This document shows positions 33,850-43,129 of a DNA stretch of 64,000 nucleotides, one piece after another. The notes below the pieces were generated by a model that was not told the origin of the DNA, did no database searches, and worked only from the letters and a program-made list of their open reading frames with translations. The stretch spans positions 186,001-250,000 of the forward strand of contig NZ_JAIOUO010000004.1 in NCBI RefSeq assembly GCF_019931195.1, read 5' to 3'. Source of the DNA: Marinobacter sp. F4216 (lineage in GTDB: Bacteria > Pseudomonadota > Gammaproteobacteria > Pseudomonadales > Oleiphilaceae). Position 1 is the stretch's first letter. The number at the start of each line of letters is the position of its first letter. Both the position numbers and the translations under genes were made by a program.

Positions 33850-34477
33850 CACACTCGGTTCGGTTGTGAACGCCCATGAGGGTAAAGATGGCCTTCAGGT
33901 GGGTTTTAACCGTGTGCTCGGTCAGATTCAGGCTCTGGCAAATTCGCTTGTTCGGAAACCCCTGCGCCAGCAAAAACAACACTTGCGTCTGACGAGGCGT
34001 AAGACCATGGACCTGATCCGTCGTCCGAGCACGGCCCGGGAAATAATCGGCTCCCTGACTGATACTCCGGCACATGGCGACCAGTGCCGTTCGGCCCGCC
34101 GACTTGGGCACAAACCCCCGCGCTCCGGCCGCCCTGGCAGCCCGGACCGTGGTTTCATCCTCGGAACTCGAAATGACCACCACCGGTACATCCAGCCCAC
34201 GAGCCACAACCCGTGGCAACAACATAAGGCCGGTTTCCCCCTGTAGGGAAACGTCCAGCAACACCAAGTCGACAGCCTGGCTTGATAAAACGTTTACCGC
34301 CTCGTCGACGGAGCTGGCTGTATATACCGCACCCGTCAGGCCGGCCTGTTTCATCAGGCCACCCAGCCCCTGGGAAAACAACGAGTGATCATCAACAATC
34401 AGAACCCGGCCCAATGGCAGGCCCGGCCCAATCCCCGGGTTCCCTTTGGGTTGGGTTTCGGCCATGGAGTGTCTCAT
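33818..34477 (-). CDS. NarL/FixJ-type response regulator
   Basis: 219 residues from the ATG at 34477 (GGAGG 4 nt upstream; another ATG at 34465 has better spacing). The receiver domain (~20-140) carries DDH, the phospho-acceptor Asp in LVLLDVSLQGE and the conserved VISSSEDE and K in FVPKSA. The C-terminal LuxR helix-turn-helix is GLTPRQTQVLFLLAQGFPNKRICQSLNLTEHTVKTHLKAIF. Most likely the partner of the convergent histidine kinase. The N-terminal 20 residues are a Pro/Gly-rich extension. Confidence 0.88.
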   Translation of the reverse strand: MRHSMAETQPKGNPGIGPGLPLGRVLIVDDHSLFSQGLGGLMKQAGLTGAVYTASSVDEAVNVLSSQAVDLVLLDVSLQGETGLMLLPRVVARGLDVPVVVISSSEDETTVRAARAAGARGFVPKSAGRTALVAMCRSISQGADYFPGRARTTDQVHGLTPRQTQVLFLLAQGFPNKRICQSLNLTEHTVKTHLKAIFTLMGVHNRTECVNQARQMGWI

Positions 34478-34726
34478 GATACCTCCGCATATTGTGATTG
34501 TTAGATACTGCGGACCACCCACTATAGGCCAGCACCGTGTTTATCACCCGGAGCCATTTAACACTTTTTGACAATTAATCAAGCAACCCGTCATGACGAG
34601 TGTCAGCCCTCGGATACCGACCAAAGTCTCACTCGAAATACGGCAACCACGTACCCCGGCCTTGCTAACAAGCGGCGCTTGGTTTCATATACTGATTCGG
34701 TCACTTTTTCACCACAGGCTGGGAAT

Positions 34727-36022
34727 ATGGATATCCACACCGAACATCGCTATGCCATTAACCTGAATGTCCGGGGCATTCAGCCGTCTTCCACCCTTCG
34801 CATCAATGAACTGAGCAACCACCTGAAGGCGGAGGGCAAGGACATCATCAAGCTGGGCCTGGGGCAGTCGCCCTTCCCGGTACCCGAACGGGTAGTCAGG
34901 GCACTGCAGGACCACGCCCAGGAAAAGGACTACCTGCCAGTTAAAGGACTGAAGGGCCTACGCCAAGCAATTTCCGGGTACATCAACCGGAAAGCCAAAC
35001 TCAGCAGTAGCTGGGAGGACGTACTCATTGGCCCGGGCTCCAAGGAGCTGCTGTTCATCCTGCAGCTGGCCTACTACGGTGACCTGCTCATTCCCCGGCC
35101 AAGCTGGGTCTCCTATGCCCCGCAAGCGCGGATCATTGGCCGCTCCGTGCACTGGCTGCCAACCCACGCCGAGAACAACTGGCAACTGACCGCTGAAGAA
35201 CTGGATATCATCTGCCGGGATGACCCCACACGCCCCCGCATCCTGATTCTCAATTACCCGTCCAACCCCACGGGCTGCACCTACACGGAAGAACAGCTAC
35301 TGGCGATTGCCAACGTTGCCCGCAAGTACCGGCTGATTCTGCTCTCGGACGAAATCTACGGTGAGGTGCATTTCGAGGGCAAACACAAATCCATCGCCCG
35401 CTATTACCCCGAGGGCACCATCATCAGCACCGGCCTGAGCAAGTGGGCAGGGGCCGGTGGCTGGCGCCTGGGCACCTTCATCTTCCCGCCCGAGCTGCGG
35501 CCGCTGCTGGACGCCATGGCCATTATTGCCAGCGAGACGTTCACCTCCACCAGCGCCCCCATCCAGTACGCCGCCATTCCGGCGTTCGAGGGCGGCGATG
35601 ACATCGAGGAATACCTGGTTCAGTCGCGACGGGTGCTCAAGGTGATCGGGGAGTATGTGCATCGAAGACTCTGTGACATGGGCGCCGAGGTTCAGAAACC
35701 CGAGGGTGCCTTCTACCTGTTCCCGAACTTTTCCAGCTTCCGGGAGATCCTCGCCAAACGGGACATCAAGACCAGCCAGGCCTTTTGTCAGGCGCTGCTT
35801 GAAAGCACCGGCGTGGCGACTCTGCCCGCCAGTGATTTCGGCTTCGTGCCCGATCATCTGGGGGCCCGGCTGGCGTTCGTCGACTTTGACGGCGCACAGG
35901 CACTGACCATGGCAGCGTCCGAGTTTGGCGATTGCGACCTGAACGATGAATTCGTCCAGAAAGCCTGCCCGCGCATCGTCATGGCCATGGATAAAATGGA
36001 GCGCTGGCTGGGCAGCCTCTGA
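34727..36022 (+). CDS. Class I/II PLP-dependent aminotransferase
   Basis: 431 residues from the ATG at 34727 (weak GGGA site). Fold-type I aminotransferase: LGLGQSPFPVPERVVRAL near the start, ILNYPSNPTGCTYTEEQL (PLP/substrate N and Y), ILLSDEIYGEVHF (PLP Asp) and the Schiff-base Lys in STGLSKWAGAGGWRLG, plus the C-terminal Arg in GARLAFVDFDG that binds the substrate carboxylate. It is close to aspartate-type or aromatic/branched transaminases; the substrate cannot be assigned. It is followed after ~50 nt by an inositol-monophosphatase-family gene in the same direction. Confidence 0.87.
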   Translation: MDIHTEHRYAINLNVRGIQPSSTLRINELSNHLKAEGKDIIKLGLGQSPFPVPERVVRALQDHAQEKDYLPVKGLKGLRQAISGYINRKAKLSSSWEDVLIGPGSKELLFILQLAYYGDLLIPRPSWVSYAPQARIIGRSVHWLPTHAENNWQLTAEELDIICRDDPTRPRILILNYPSNPTGCTYTEEQLLAIANVARKYRLILLSDEIYGEVHFEGKHKSIARYYPEGTIISTGLSKWAGAGGWRLGTFIFPPELRPLLDAMAIIASETFTSTSAPIQYAAIPAFEGGDDIEEYLVQSRRVLKVIGEYVHRRLCDMGAEVQKPEGAFYLFPNFSSFREILAKRDIKTSQAFCQALLESTGVATLPASDFGFVPDHLGARLAFVDFDGAQALTMAASEFGDCDLNDEFVQKACPRIVMAMDKMERWLGSL

Positions 36023-36073
36023 CCCGCCCGTGCTAGACTGGTGCCCTCAATTTGACTGCATTCTGGGGGCACC

Positions 36074-36898
36074 GTGACCAACCCGACATCCGTCACCGAG
36101 ATCACCGATTTCGCCGAAACCATCGCCCGGGAAGCGGGTGAGCTGATTGTTCGTGAACGGGAACAGAATACCCTGCGCACGGATTACAAGGCACAAACGG
36201 AACTGGTGACCCACGCGGATGTGCTGGCGGATCAGCTCATCACCGACGCCATCCGGAAACGTTTTCCCGGGCACCGGATTCTGTCCGAGGAAACCATGCC
36301 GGACCTGAGCCAGGCCGAGCATCTGGACACGCCGCTGTGGATCGTCGACCCCATCGACGGCACCGTTAACTACGCCTACGGACACCCCCAGGTGGCGGTG
36401 TCGATAGCCTATGCGGAAATGGGGCGGGTTCAGGCGGGTGTGGTGCATGCGCCCTTCGCTGGCGAGACCTTCCGGGGTACACGCGGCGATGGCGCGACAC
36501 TGAACGGCAAAGTTATTCAGCACAGTGGCGCGACCGAACTGCGCCAATCTCTGTTTGCCACTGGCTTCCCCTACACCAAGGACAACCTTGAGCCATTGAT
36601 CAAACGGCTGGATGCGATGATTCACCAGTGTCGGGATCTGCGCCGGATTGGCTCCGCGGCACTGGATATCTGCTGGGTGGCGTGTGGCCGACTGGATATC
36701 TACTACGAAAACGTCAGCCCCTGGGACTTTGCCGCTGCCCGCCTGATCGCGCTGGAGGCGGGAGCAACCGCAGGGCATTTCAGCGACGTCCCGGACGGCT
36801 ACCCGGCAGACCTGTGGGGACGGGATATCCTGATCTCCGCCCCGGACATCTGGCAGGGCGCGCGCGAATTGCTAAGATCCGCGTCCGGTTACGCGTAG
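36074..36898 (+). CDS. Inositol-monophosphatase-family phosphatase
   Basis: 274 residues, GTG start after GGGGG. Metal-binding motifs of the Li+-sensitive phosphatase family are visible: EE in ILSEETM, WIVDPIDGTVNYAYG (D-P-x-D-G-T), and PWDFAAARLIALEAGA (W-D). Substrates in the family include inositol-1-phosphate, histidinol phosphate, fructose-1,6-bisphosphate and PAP. SuhB proper is a little more conserved, so this looks like a paralogue. It overlaps the convergent slmA gene by 10 nt. Confidence 0.87.
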   Translation: MTNPTSVTEITDFAETIAREAGELIVREREQNTLRTDYKAQTELVTHADVLADQLITDAIRKRFPGHRILSEETMPDLSQAEHLDTPLWIVDPIDGTVNYAYGHPQVAVSIAYAEMGRVQAGVVHAPFAGETFRGTRGDGATLNGKVIQHSGATELRQSLFATGFPYTKDNLEPLIKRLDAMIHQCRDLRRIGSAALDICWVACGRLDIYYENVSPWDFAAARLIALEAGATAGHFSDVPDGYPADLWGRDILISAPDIWQGARELLRSASGYA

Positions 36899-37491
36899 GC
36901 CGGTTGTTCCCAGACGCTGTCGACCATCAGGCCCCAGCTCTCGTCCAGATCAGCCGATGGCAGGCGGCTGAAGGATGAGCGGATAAAGCGCTGGATTTTA
37001 CCTTCGACAAACACCAGCACGAACTCGGCACCCCGTGCCGGACTGGTCCGGGGCCGAACGCCCTGGCGAATCTCGCCTTCCTTCAGAACCTGCCGGACCT
37101 GGGTTTCGAGGCGCTCGAAGAACTGGGATGCCCGTTTGCGCAGGGCCTCGTTCTCGCCCATCAGGGCATCACCGGTCAGCACACAGCACAGGCCCGGATT
37201 CCGCTCGGCAAACAGCAGGACCAGATGCACCAGCTGCTGCAGACGCACGGCAACATCGTCCTGCTCCTGCAGAATCGTCTGGCAACGGGTAAACACTGCC
37301 TCTTCCGCGAATTCGATCAACGCCTCGAACATCTTTCGCTTGCTGGGAAAGTGCCGGTACAGCGCGGCCTCGGTAACGCCAACGGATTTGGCCAGGCCAG
37401 CGGTGGTAATGCGGGCGCCCGGGTCGTTTTCTAGCAACTCCACCAGGGCGTGGAGAATCGCCTCGCGGCGACTGGTTTTTTGGTCGGTCAT
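36889..37491 (-). CDS. slmA: Nucleoid occlusion factor SlmA (TetR-like)
   Basis: A 200-residue TetR-fold DNA-binding protein. The N-terminal HTH includes ITTAGLAKSVGVTEAALYRHFPSKRKMFEALIEF, and the body motif FAERNPGLCCVLTGDALMGENEALRKRASQFFERLE is characteristic of SlmA. SlmA bound to its chromosomal sites blocks FtsZ ring assembly over the nucleoid. The C-terminus ends SADLDESWGLMVDSVWEQPAYA-like, normal length for the family. Confidence 0.92.
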   Translation of the reverse strand: MTDQKTSRREAILHALVELLENDPGARITTAGLAKSVGVTEAALYRHFPSKRKMFEALIEFAEEAVFTRCQTILQEQDDVAVRLQQLVHLVLLFAERNPGLCCVLTGDALMGENEALRKRASQFFERLETQVRQVLKEGEIRQGVRPRTSPARGAEFVLVFVEGKIQRFIRSSFSRLPSADLDESWGLMVDSVWEQPAYA

Positions 37492-37578
37492 GACAGGACT
37501 GCAGTGCTCTGTTGTTCGTTGGCCGAGCCGACTCAGCAGCCGGCCCAGAAATTCTTATGAGGGGAATTGTGCACCAGA

Positions 37579-38388
37579 TCAGAAAAAGGTGCCATCAATG
37601 GGCGACGATGCACTGGCATAGAGTTTCTTGGGCATGCGCCCGGCAAGGTAAGCTTCCCGTCCTGCATCAATGGCATAGCGCATGGCACGGGCCATCCGGA
37701 CGGGATCTTTGGCCTGGGCAATAGCGGTATTCATCAATACCCCATCACACCCCAGTTCCATGGCAATGGTCGCATCCGAGGCCGTTCCCACGCCCGCATC
37801 CACCAGCACCGGCACCCGGGCATTCTCGACGATCAGGCGAATATTGTAACGGTTCTGGATACCCAGCCCCGAGCCAATGGGGGCGCCCAGCGGCATGATG
37901 GCGACGCACCCCATTTCTTCCAGCCGCTTGGCCAGCAACGGATCATCGGAGCAATAGACCATGACCTTGAAGCCATCGTTCACCAGCGCTTCGGCCGCCA
38001 GCAGGGTTTCCGTCATGTCCGGATACAGGGTTTTCTCTTCCCCCAGCACTTCCAGTTTGACCAGATCATGGCCATCCAGCAGTTCACGGGCCAGTTTGCA
38101 GGTACGAACGGCGTCTTTTGCGGTGTAGCAGCCGGCGGTATTGGGCAGGATGGTGTATCGGGCCGGCGAGATCACATCCAGCAGGTTGGGTTCGTCCGGG
38201 TTCTGGCCAAGGTTGGCCCGTCGCACGGCCACGGTAACAATGTTTGCTCCACTGGCTTCGATGGCCTGTCCGGTTTCGGCCAGGTCCCGGTACTTTCCGG
38301 TACCCACCAGGAGCCGGGAAGCGAACGTCTGGCCGGCAATGCGCAACGGATTGTCTTCAGGCAACGTATTCGATTGGGATTCGCTCAT
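37579..38388 (-). CDS. thiG: Thiazole synthase
   Basis: 269 residues from the ATG at 38388, with AAGGAAGG 5 nt upstream. It makes the thiazole phosphate of thiamine from deoxyxylulose phosphate, dehydroglycine and ThiS thiocarboxylate. The TIM barrel has LLVGTGKY near the N-terminus (the Schiff-base Lys and GTGKY), [37 protein letters not shown] and [31 protein letters not shown]. It lies directly after thiS in one unit, an order seen in pseudomonads. Confidence 0.95.
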   Translation of the reverse strand: MSESQSNTLPEDNPLRIAGQTFASRLLVGTGKYRDLAETGQAIEASGANIVTVAVRRANLGQNPDEPNLLDVISPARYTILPNTAGCYTAKDAVRTCKLARELLDGHDLVKLEVLGEEKTLYPDMTETLLAAEALVNDGFKVMVYCSDDPLLAKRLEEMGCVAIMPLGAPIGSGLGIQNRYNIRLIVENARVPVLVDAGVGTASDATIAMELGCDGVLMNTAIAQAKDPVRMARAMRYAIDAGREAYLAGRMPKKLYASASSPIDGTFF

Positions 38389-38448
38389 AACCTTCCTTGC
38401 GTCTTCGAATGTATTGAGAGTCACTGCATGTGGGAAAGAGCTCAGGAA

Positions 38449-38649
38449 TCAGCCGCCACCAATAGCCTGGACCACCTCCACCCGGTCGCCCTCGCTGAGG
38501 GTAAAATCACCATGTTGGCTGCGCGGCACGATGTCCTCGTTAACCTCCACAGCCAGACGTTTTCCGGCGAGTGCCATCTGTTCTATCAGCGTCGAGACGG
38601 TCGCGCGGGAAGGTAGCTCCATCGATTCGCCATTCACGTGTACCAGCAT
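38449..38649 (-). CDS. thiS: ThiS sulfur carrier protein
   Basis: 66 residues from the ATG at 38649 (GAGG 8 nt upstream). Ubiquitin-like fold ending in the Gly-Gly that is thiocarboxylated (...EVVQAIGGG). The strand pattern MLVHVNGESMELPSRATVSTL and VAVEVNEDIVPRSQH is typical. It supplies sulfur to ThiG, which is encoded 60 nt downstream. A longer upstream frame to 38751 is not part of the protein. Confidence 0.92.
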   Translation of the reverse strand: MLVHVNGESMELPSRATVSTLIEQMALAGKRLAVEVNEDIVPRSQHGDFTLSEGDRVEVVQAIGGG

Positions 38650-38693
38650 CCGGTTTACCTCGTTGCCATCGTATCCAGCCAGCGGCTGAACCA

Positions 38694-39107
38694 TCACGGT
38701 GCCCGGCGTAACGCCGCCACAATAATCAGTGCCCAGCCGGCCATCAAGCAAATCCCGCCCAGGGGAGTGACCGGGCCAACCCAGCGCATGTCGGTCAGCA
38801 CCAGCAAATACAAACTGCCGCTAAACATCAGGATGCCCGCCAGAAACAAACCTGCGGCCATCATCAGCAAACGCCGGTTCAATCCGTTGGCCGACAGCAG
38901 CGCGACCAGCACCAGCGCAATGGCATGGTAGAACTGGTAAGTGACCGCGGTGTCGAATACCTCAAGCCCACGTCCTTCGAGTACCCCCCGCAGGGCATGG
39001 GCACCCATGGCGCCGGCAATGACCGACAACAGCGCCAGAAATGCGCCCAACACCAAAGGCAAACGCATCAGACGAGGGTTGTCGGCGGCCACAGGTTCAG
39101 CAGTCAC
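38694..39107 (-). CDS. DUF423 (YgdD-like) membrane protein
   Basis: 137 residues with four predicted membrane helices. The DUF423 signature is present: GAFLALLSVIAGAMGAHALRG, YQFYHAIALVLVALL, LFLAGILMFSGSLYLLVLT and GPVTPLGGICLMAGW. The family is widespread but its role is unknown. It overlaps the end of apaH by 11 nt, consistent with co-transcription in an rsmA-apaH-DUF423-thiS-thiG direction. Confidence 0.9.
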   Translation of the reverse strand: MTAEPVAADNPRLMRLPLVLGAFLALLSVIAGAMGAHALRGVLEGRGLEVFDTAVTYQFYHAIALVLVALLSANGLNRRLLMMAAGLFLAGILMFSGSLYLLVLTDMRWVGPVTPLGGICLMAGWALIIVAALRRAP

Positions 39108-39897
39108 AGTGCAGCTTCTCGCCGGTATCCAGATTCATGATGGTCAGGGCCCCGCCCCAGACACAGCCCGTGTCCAGGCCGATGAAGCGATCCTGCCCGG
39201 TCTCTCCTTCCAGCGCCGCCCAGTGACCAAACACGATCCGGACGTCGTCCTCCCGGGGGAACTCGAACCAGGGGGCATAGCCTTCGGGGGCGGTGTCGAC
39301 ACCCTCCTTGGAACTCAGTTCCAGCGCGCCGTGCTCGTCGATAAAACGCATTCGGGTGAAATAGTTGGTGACAACCCGCCAGCGCTCGGCACCCTCAAGC
39401 TTCTTGCTCCACCGGTCCGGCTCGTTACCGTACATGTGTGTGAAATACTCTTCGGCTTGCCTGCTCCGAATCACCGACTCCACCTCTTGCGCCAACGACA
39501 CCGCCTGTTTGACGCTCCAGATATGGGGAATACCGGCATGGGCCATTACCAGGTTTCGTTTCTTGTCGTGGATACACAGCCGTTGTTGCCGGAGCCAATC
39601 CACCAGCCTGTCATGGTCGGGGGCGTCAAGAATGTCAGCAAAGGTATCTTTCTTGCGGGGCTGATGGCCGCCGATGGCAACCGCCAGCAGATGCAGATCG
39701 TGATTACCCAGCACCACCTGGGCGGACTCACCCATCTGCTCGATAAATCGCAGGGTTTCCAGGGACGACGGCCCGCGGTTAATCAGGTCCCCGGCCACCC
39801 AGAGCCGGTCCCGGGACGGCGAGAAAGACACCTTGCCCAACACTTCCCGAAGCCGGTCATAGCAGCCCTGAATGTCGCCAATGGCGTAGTCAGTCAT
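39097..39897 (-). CDS. apaH: Symmetrical bis(5'-nucleosyl)-tetraphosphatase
   Basis: 266 residues. Calcineurin-like phosphoesterase that splits Ap4A into two ADP. Metal motifs are GDIQGCYD (res 7-14), GDLINRGP (~36) and GNHDLHL (~63), with His near FGHWAALEG at the C-terminus. It overlaps the end of rsmA by 8 nt. In most gammaproteobacteria apaG lies between rsmA and apaH; here it does not. Confidence 0.95.
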   Translation of the reverse strand: MTDYAIGDIQGCYDRLREVLGKVSFSPSRDRLWVAGDLINRGPSSLETLRFIEQMGESAQVVLGNHDLHLLAVAIGGHQPRKKDTFADILDAPDHDRLVDWLRQQRLCIHDKKRNLVMAHAGIPHIWSVKQAVSLAQEVESVIRSRQAEEYFTHMYGNEPDRWSKKLEGAERWRVVTNYFTRMRFIDEHGALELSSKEGVDTAPEGYAPWFEFPREDDVRIVFGHWAALEGETGQDRFIGLDTGCVWGGALTIMNLDTGEKLHCDC

Positions 39898-40723
39898 TAC
39901 TTACATCCGATACGTCTTCACTATCGCCTTTGTGTTCAGCCAGAAAGTCGGCAATACGCACATAATCCGCCAGTGTGAGGTTCTCCGGGCGCAGCCCGTC
40001 ATTGATGCCCATGCCCTGGAGCTGCTCGGCGGTCACCAGGCCACCCAGGGCCTTGCGCAGGGTCTTGCGGCGGGCGTTAAAGGCGGTGCGGACCACGGCC
40101 TGTAGCACCGTGAGGTCTTTGGCCGGATGAGGCAAGGTTTCATGGGGCACCAGCCGGACAATGGCGGAATCCACTTTCGGCGCCGGTCGGAAGGCCCCTG
40201 GCCCCACTTCGAACAGTGGCTGAACCTTGCAGAAATACTGGGCCATGATACCCAGCCGGCCATAGTTGTTATCGCCGGGTATCGCCGCCAGCCGCTGTAC
40301 CACTTCCTTTTGCAGCATGAAATGCATGTCTTTCACCACGCCGGCCTGCTCAAGCAAATGGAAAATCAAGGGCGTGGAGATGTTGTACGGCAGGTTGCCG
40401 ACGATCCGAAGCGGCTTGCCATCCCGAACCAGCTGGCTGAAATCGAACTTCAGCGCGTCGGCTTCGTGGATTCGGAACTCCGGGTAATTGAAAAACTTGG
40501 TGCGCAGTACCGGGATCAGGTCGCGATCCAGCTCCACCACCTGCAGGGACGGATTGACCGCCAGAATCTCTTCGGTCAGGGCGCCCAGCCCGGGCCCGAT
40601 CTCCACCATGGTGTCGTCGGGTTTGGGGTTGATCGACCGGACGATGCGTTCGATCACCCCGGGGTCATGGAGGAAGTTCTGGCCAAACCGTTTTCTGGCC
40701 TGGTGGCCGCCTTTGTTACTCAC
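39890..40723 (-). CDS. rsmA: 16S rRNA dimethyladenosine transferase
   Basis: 277 residues from a GTG at 40723, preceded by GAGG at 9 nt; the GTGA overlaps the pdxA stop. It dimethylates A1518 and A1519 of 16S rRNA. The N-terminal [14 protein letters not shown] motif [33 protein letters not shown] (catalytic NLPY) and the C-terminal helical domain are all present. Longer upstream starts would add nonsense residues. Confidence 0.95.
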   Translation of the reverse strand: MSNKGGHQARKRFGQNFLHDPGVIERIVRSINPKPDDTMVEIGPGLGALTEEILAVNPSLQVVELDRDLIPVLRTKFFNYPEFRIHEADALKFDFSQLVRDGKPLRIVGNLPYNISTPLIFHLLEQAGVVKDMHFMLQKEVVQRLAAIPGDNNYGRLGIMAQYFCKVQPLFEVGPGAFRPAPKVDSAIVRLVPHETLPHPAKDLTVLQAVVRTAFNARRKTLRKALGGLVTAEQLQGMGINDGLRPENLTLADYVRIADFLAEHKGDSEDVSDVSND

Positions 40724-41730
40724 GAATCCAATCCTCGGTTCACGTTTTTTCGGCTCCGGGCCATGTGGGCGCCAACACGGATGGCGGTGTGCAGGCTGCC
40801 GGCATCGGCCTTGCCAGTCCCGGCCAGATCCAGCGCGGTACCATGGTCCACCGACGTCCTGACAATGGGCAGGCCGAGGGTGACATTCACCGCGCGGCCA
40901 AAACCCTGGTACTTCAGCACGGGCAGGCCCTGGTCGTGGTACATCGCCAACGCCGCATCGGCCTGGTCCAGCCAATGGGGCGTGAACAAGGTATCCGCCG
41001 GCAACGGCCCGATCAGCTTCAGACCCTCGGCACGCAGACGCTCCAGAGTAGGTTCGATGGTATCCAGCTCTTCGCGACCGAGGTGTCCGCCCTCACCCGC
41101 ATGGGGATTCAGACCAGCCACCAGGATGCGCGGCTGTTCGATGCCGAAGAAGGTTCTAAGATCGGCATCAAGGATTCGGGCCACCTGTATCAGCCGCTCC
41201 GGGGTAATGGCCGCTGGCACATCCTTGAGCGGCAGGTGAGTCGTCACCAGCGCCACCCTGAGGTCGTCGGTAGCCAGCATCATCACCACCCGCTCCACAC
41301 CACACAGTTCCTGCAGGAACTCGGTGTGGCCACTGAACTCGATACCTGCCTCGTTGATCACACCTTTGTGCACCGGCGCCGTCACCATGCCGTCGAACTC
41401 ACCGTTCAGGCAGCCGCGGGCTGCAGTCTCCAGGGTTTTCAGTACATAAGCGCTGTTGGCGGGATCCAGTTTGCCGGCATCGACAGAGTGGCAACCGGCA
41501 ATATCCAGCACCGACAGACTGCCGGCAGCCTGGGAGGGCGCATCACCTGGCGCCCAGTCATGCCAATTGACCGTCACACCCAGCAAACGAGCGCGGGCAG
41601 CCAGCAGTTCTTTGCTGGCCACCACCACAAGCCCTGCCTCACGGGGCTGGGCCGCAAGCTGCAGGCAAAGCTCCGGGCCTATGCCACCGGGCTCGCCGGC
41701 GGTCAGCGCCAGGGTCACAGGATCAGTCAT
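40720..41730 (-). CDS. pdxA: 4-hydroxythreonine-4-phosphate dehydrogenase
   Basis: 336 residues. An NAD-dependent enzyme of pyridoxal phosphate synthesis. It has [15 protein letters not shown] at the N-terminus, the metal/substrate His in [14 protein letters not shown] and [25 protein letters not shown], and [42 protein letters not shown] near the end. It overlaps the surA stop by 4 nt (ATGA) and rsmA by 4 nt (GTGA), so the three are coupled. Confidence 0.96.
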   Translation of the reverse strand: MTDPVTLALTAGEPGGIGPELCLQLAAQPREAGLVVVASKELLAARARLLGVTVNWHDWAPGDAPSQAAGSLSVLDIAGCHSVDAGKLDPANSAYVLKTLETAARGCLNGEFDGMVTAPVHKGVINEAGIEFSGHTEFLQELCGVERVVMMLATDDLRVALVTTHLPLKDVPAAITPERLIQVARILDADLRTFFGIEQPRILVAGLNPHAGEGGHLGREELDTIEPTLERLRAEGLKLIGPLPADTLFTPHWLDQADAALAMYHDQGLPVLKYQGFGRAVNVTLGLPIVRTSVDHGTALDLAGTGKADAGSLHTAIRVGAHMARSRKNVNRGLDS

Positions 41731-43070
41731 GATTCGCCGCCGGCTTCCTCAGCAGTATCGTTATCAGCGTAATCACCCTTGAACTCGATAAAGGCCTCGT
41801 CCTGGATTTCTCTCAACCAGTTCTGCAGTTCGGCCTCGAACTTGCGACGATAGATCGCCTGACGCGCTTCGGACTGGCGCATTTCGCCACTCACATCCTT
41901 CTGACGGCGTTCCTGAACCTGAAGAATGTGCCATCCGAACTGGGACCGGAATGGGCCCTTCAGTTCACCGATGTTGGCTTCCAGCATGGCCTGCTCAAAC
42001 TCGGGAACCATCTGCCCCCGGCTCACCCAGTCCAGATTTCCGCCATCGGAGCCTGAGACCGGATCGTCCGAGAATTCCCTGGCCAGCTCCGCAAAGTCGG
42101 CACCCTGCTCCAGTCGACGGTACAGGTCGCGAATTTTGGCTTCAGCCTGAGCGTCCGTCACCGCCTCGGATGGACGAATCAGGATGTGGCGCGTCTTGTG
42201 TTGTTCTACCAGCTGCGCCTGATCACCACCGCGACGGTCCAACACCATCACCAGGTAAAAACCGCTGTTGTTCTCAAGGACTCGGGAAGGAACACCCACC
42301 GATAGGTCCGGTACCACCGGCGCAATCAGGGAGGGCAACTGGCTCTCTGTCCGCCAGCCCATATCACCACCCTCAAGGGCATTGCTGGCATCGGATTCCG
42401 CCACGGCAACCTCACGGAAATCCCGTCCGTCGATAATCTCCTCGCGCAGGGCCTCGGCCTTGGTCCGGGCTTCGGCCACGGACTCCTCACTGCCCGGATC
42501 TTCCGCTTCAATCAGGATATAGGCCAGACGGTACTCGGCACTACTCTCACCCCGACTTTCCAGGGCGGCCAGGTAATTGTCGACTTCCCGGTCCGTGACC
42601 CGCACCCGATTGCCCACCCGGCGCTGCTGGACTCGGCTGATCAGCATCTCGGTGCGGATCTGGTCCCGGGCCTGGCGAAAAGTCACACCTTCGGTGGCCA
42701 GTTGCTGTTCGAACTGGTCCATGCTCATGCCATTGCGGCGCATGATGTTGGCCATGGTTTCGTTCAGTTCGTTGTCGCTGATGCGCATGCCCATTCTGTC
42801 GGCCATCTGTAACTGAATGGACTCGACAATCAGCTGGTCCAGCACCCGACTCTCGAGTACTTCCCGTGGCGGCAGACCGGTGCCCTGAGCCTGCAGGCGG
42901 CTGACAATGGTGCCAATTCGATTTTCCAGCTCGGTCTGGAGGACCACGTCGTCATCCACGATAGCAACCACTTGATCCAACAGCTTGCGCTCTGCCTGTG
43001 CATACACACTCAGCGAGGTCAGCGCGATCAGCAACAATGTTTGGACAACGTGGCGAACAGTCGCCTTCAT
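41727..43070 (-). CDS. surA: Periplasmic chaperone/peptidyl-prolyl isomerase SurA
   Basis: 447 residues from the ATG at 43070 (AGAGG upstream), beginning with a signal peptide that ends S-V-Y-A-Q-A. An N-terminal SurA domain follows (res ~30-170), then two parvulin domains (about 175-275 and 290-390), the second with [20 protein letters not shown] and [12 protein letters not shown], and a C-terminal helix. It escorts outer-membrane proteins, including LptD encoded just upstream. Its extreme C-terminus is acidic ([12 protein letters not shown]). Confidence 0.95.
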   Translation of the reverse strand: MKATVRHVVQTLLLIALTSLSVYAQAERKLLDQVVAIVDDDVVLQTELENRIGTIVSRLQAQGTGLPPREVLESRVLDQLIVESIQLQMADRMGMRISDNELNETMANIMRRNGMSMDQFEQQLATEGVTFRQARDQIRTEMLISRVQQRRVGNRVRVTDREVDNYLAALESRGESSAEYRLAYILIEAEDPGSEESVAEARTKAEALREEIIDGRDFREVAVAESDASNALEGGDMGWRTESQLPSLIAPVVPDLSVGVPSRVLENNSGFYLVMVLDRRGGDQAQLVEQHKTRHILIRPSEAVTDAQAEAKIRDLYRRLEQGADFAELAREFSDDPVSGSDGGNLDWVSRGQMVPEFEQAMLEANIGELKGPFRSQFGWHILQVQERRQKDVSGEMRQSEARQAIYRRKFEAELQNWLREIQDEAFIEFKGDYADNDTAEEAGGES

Positions 43071-43129
43071 AGACACCTCTTGTTAATAATGAACTGCGGG
43101 CGGAATACCCGGTTTAGTCATGACGGGAA

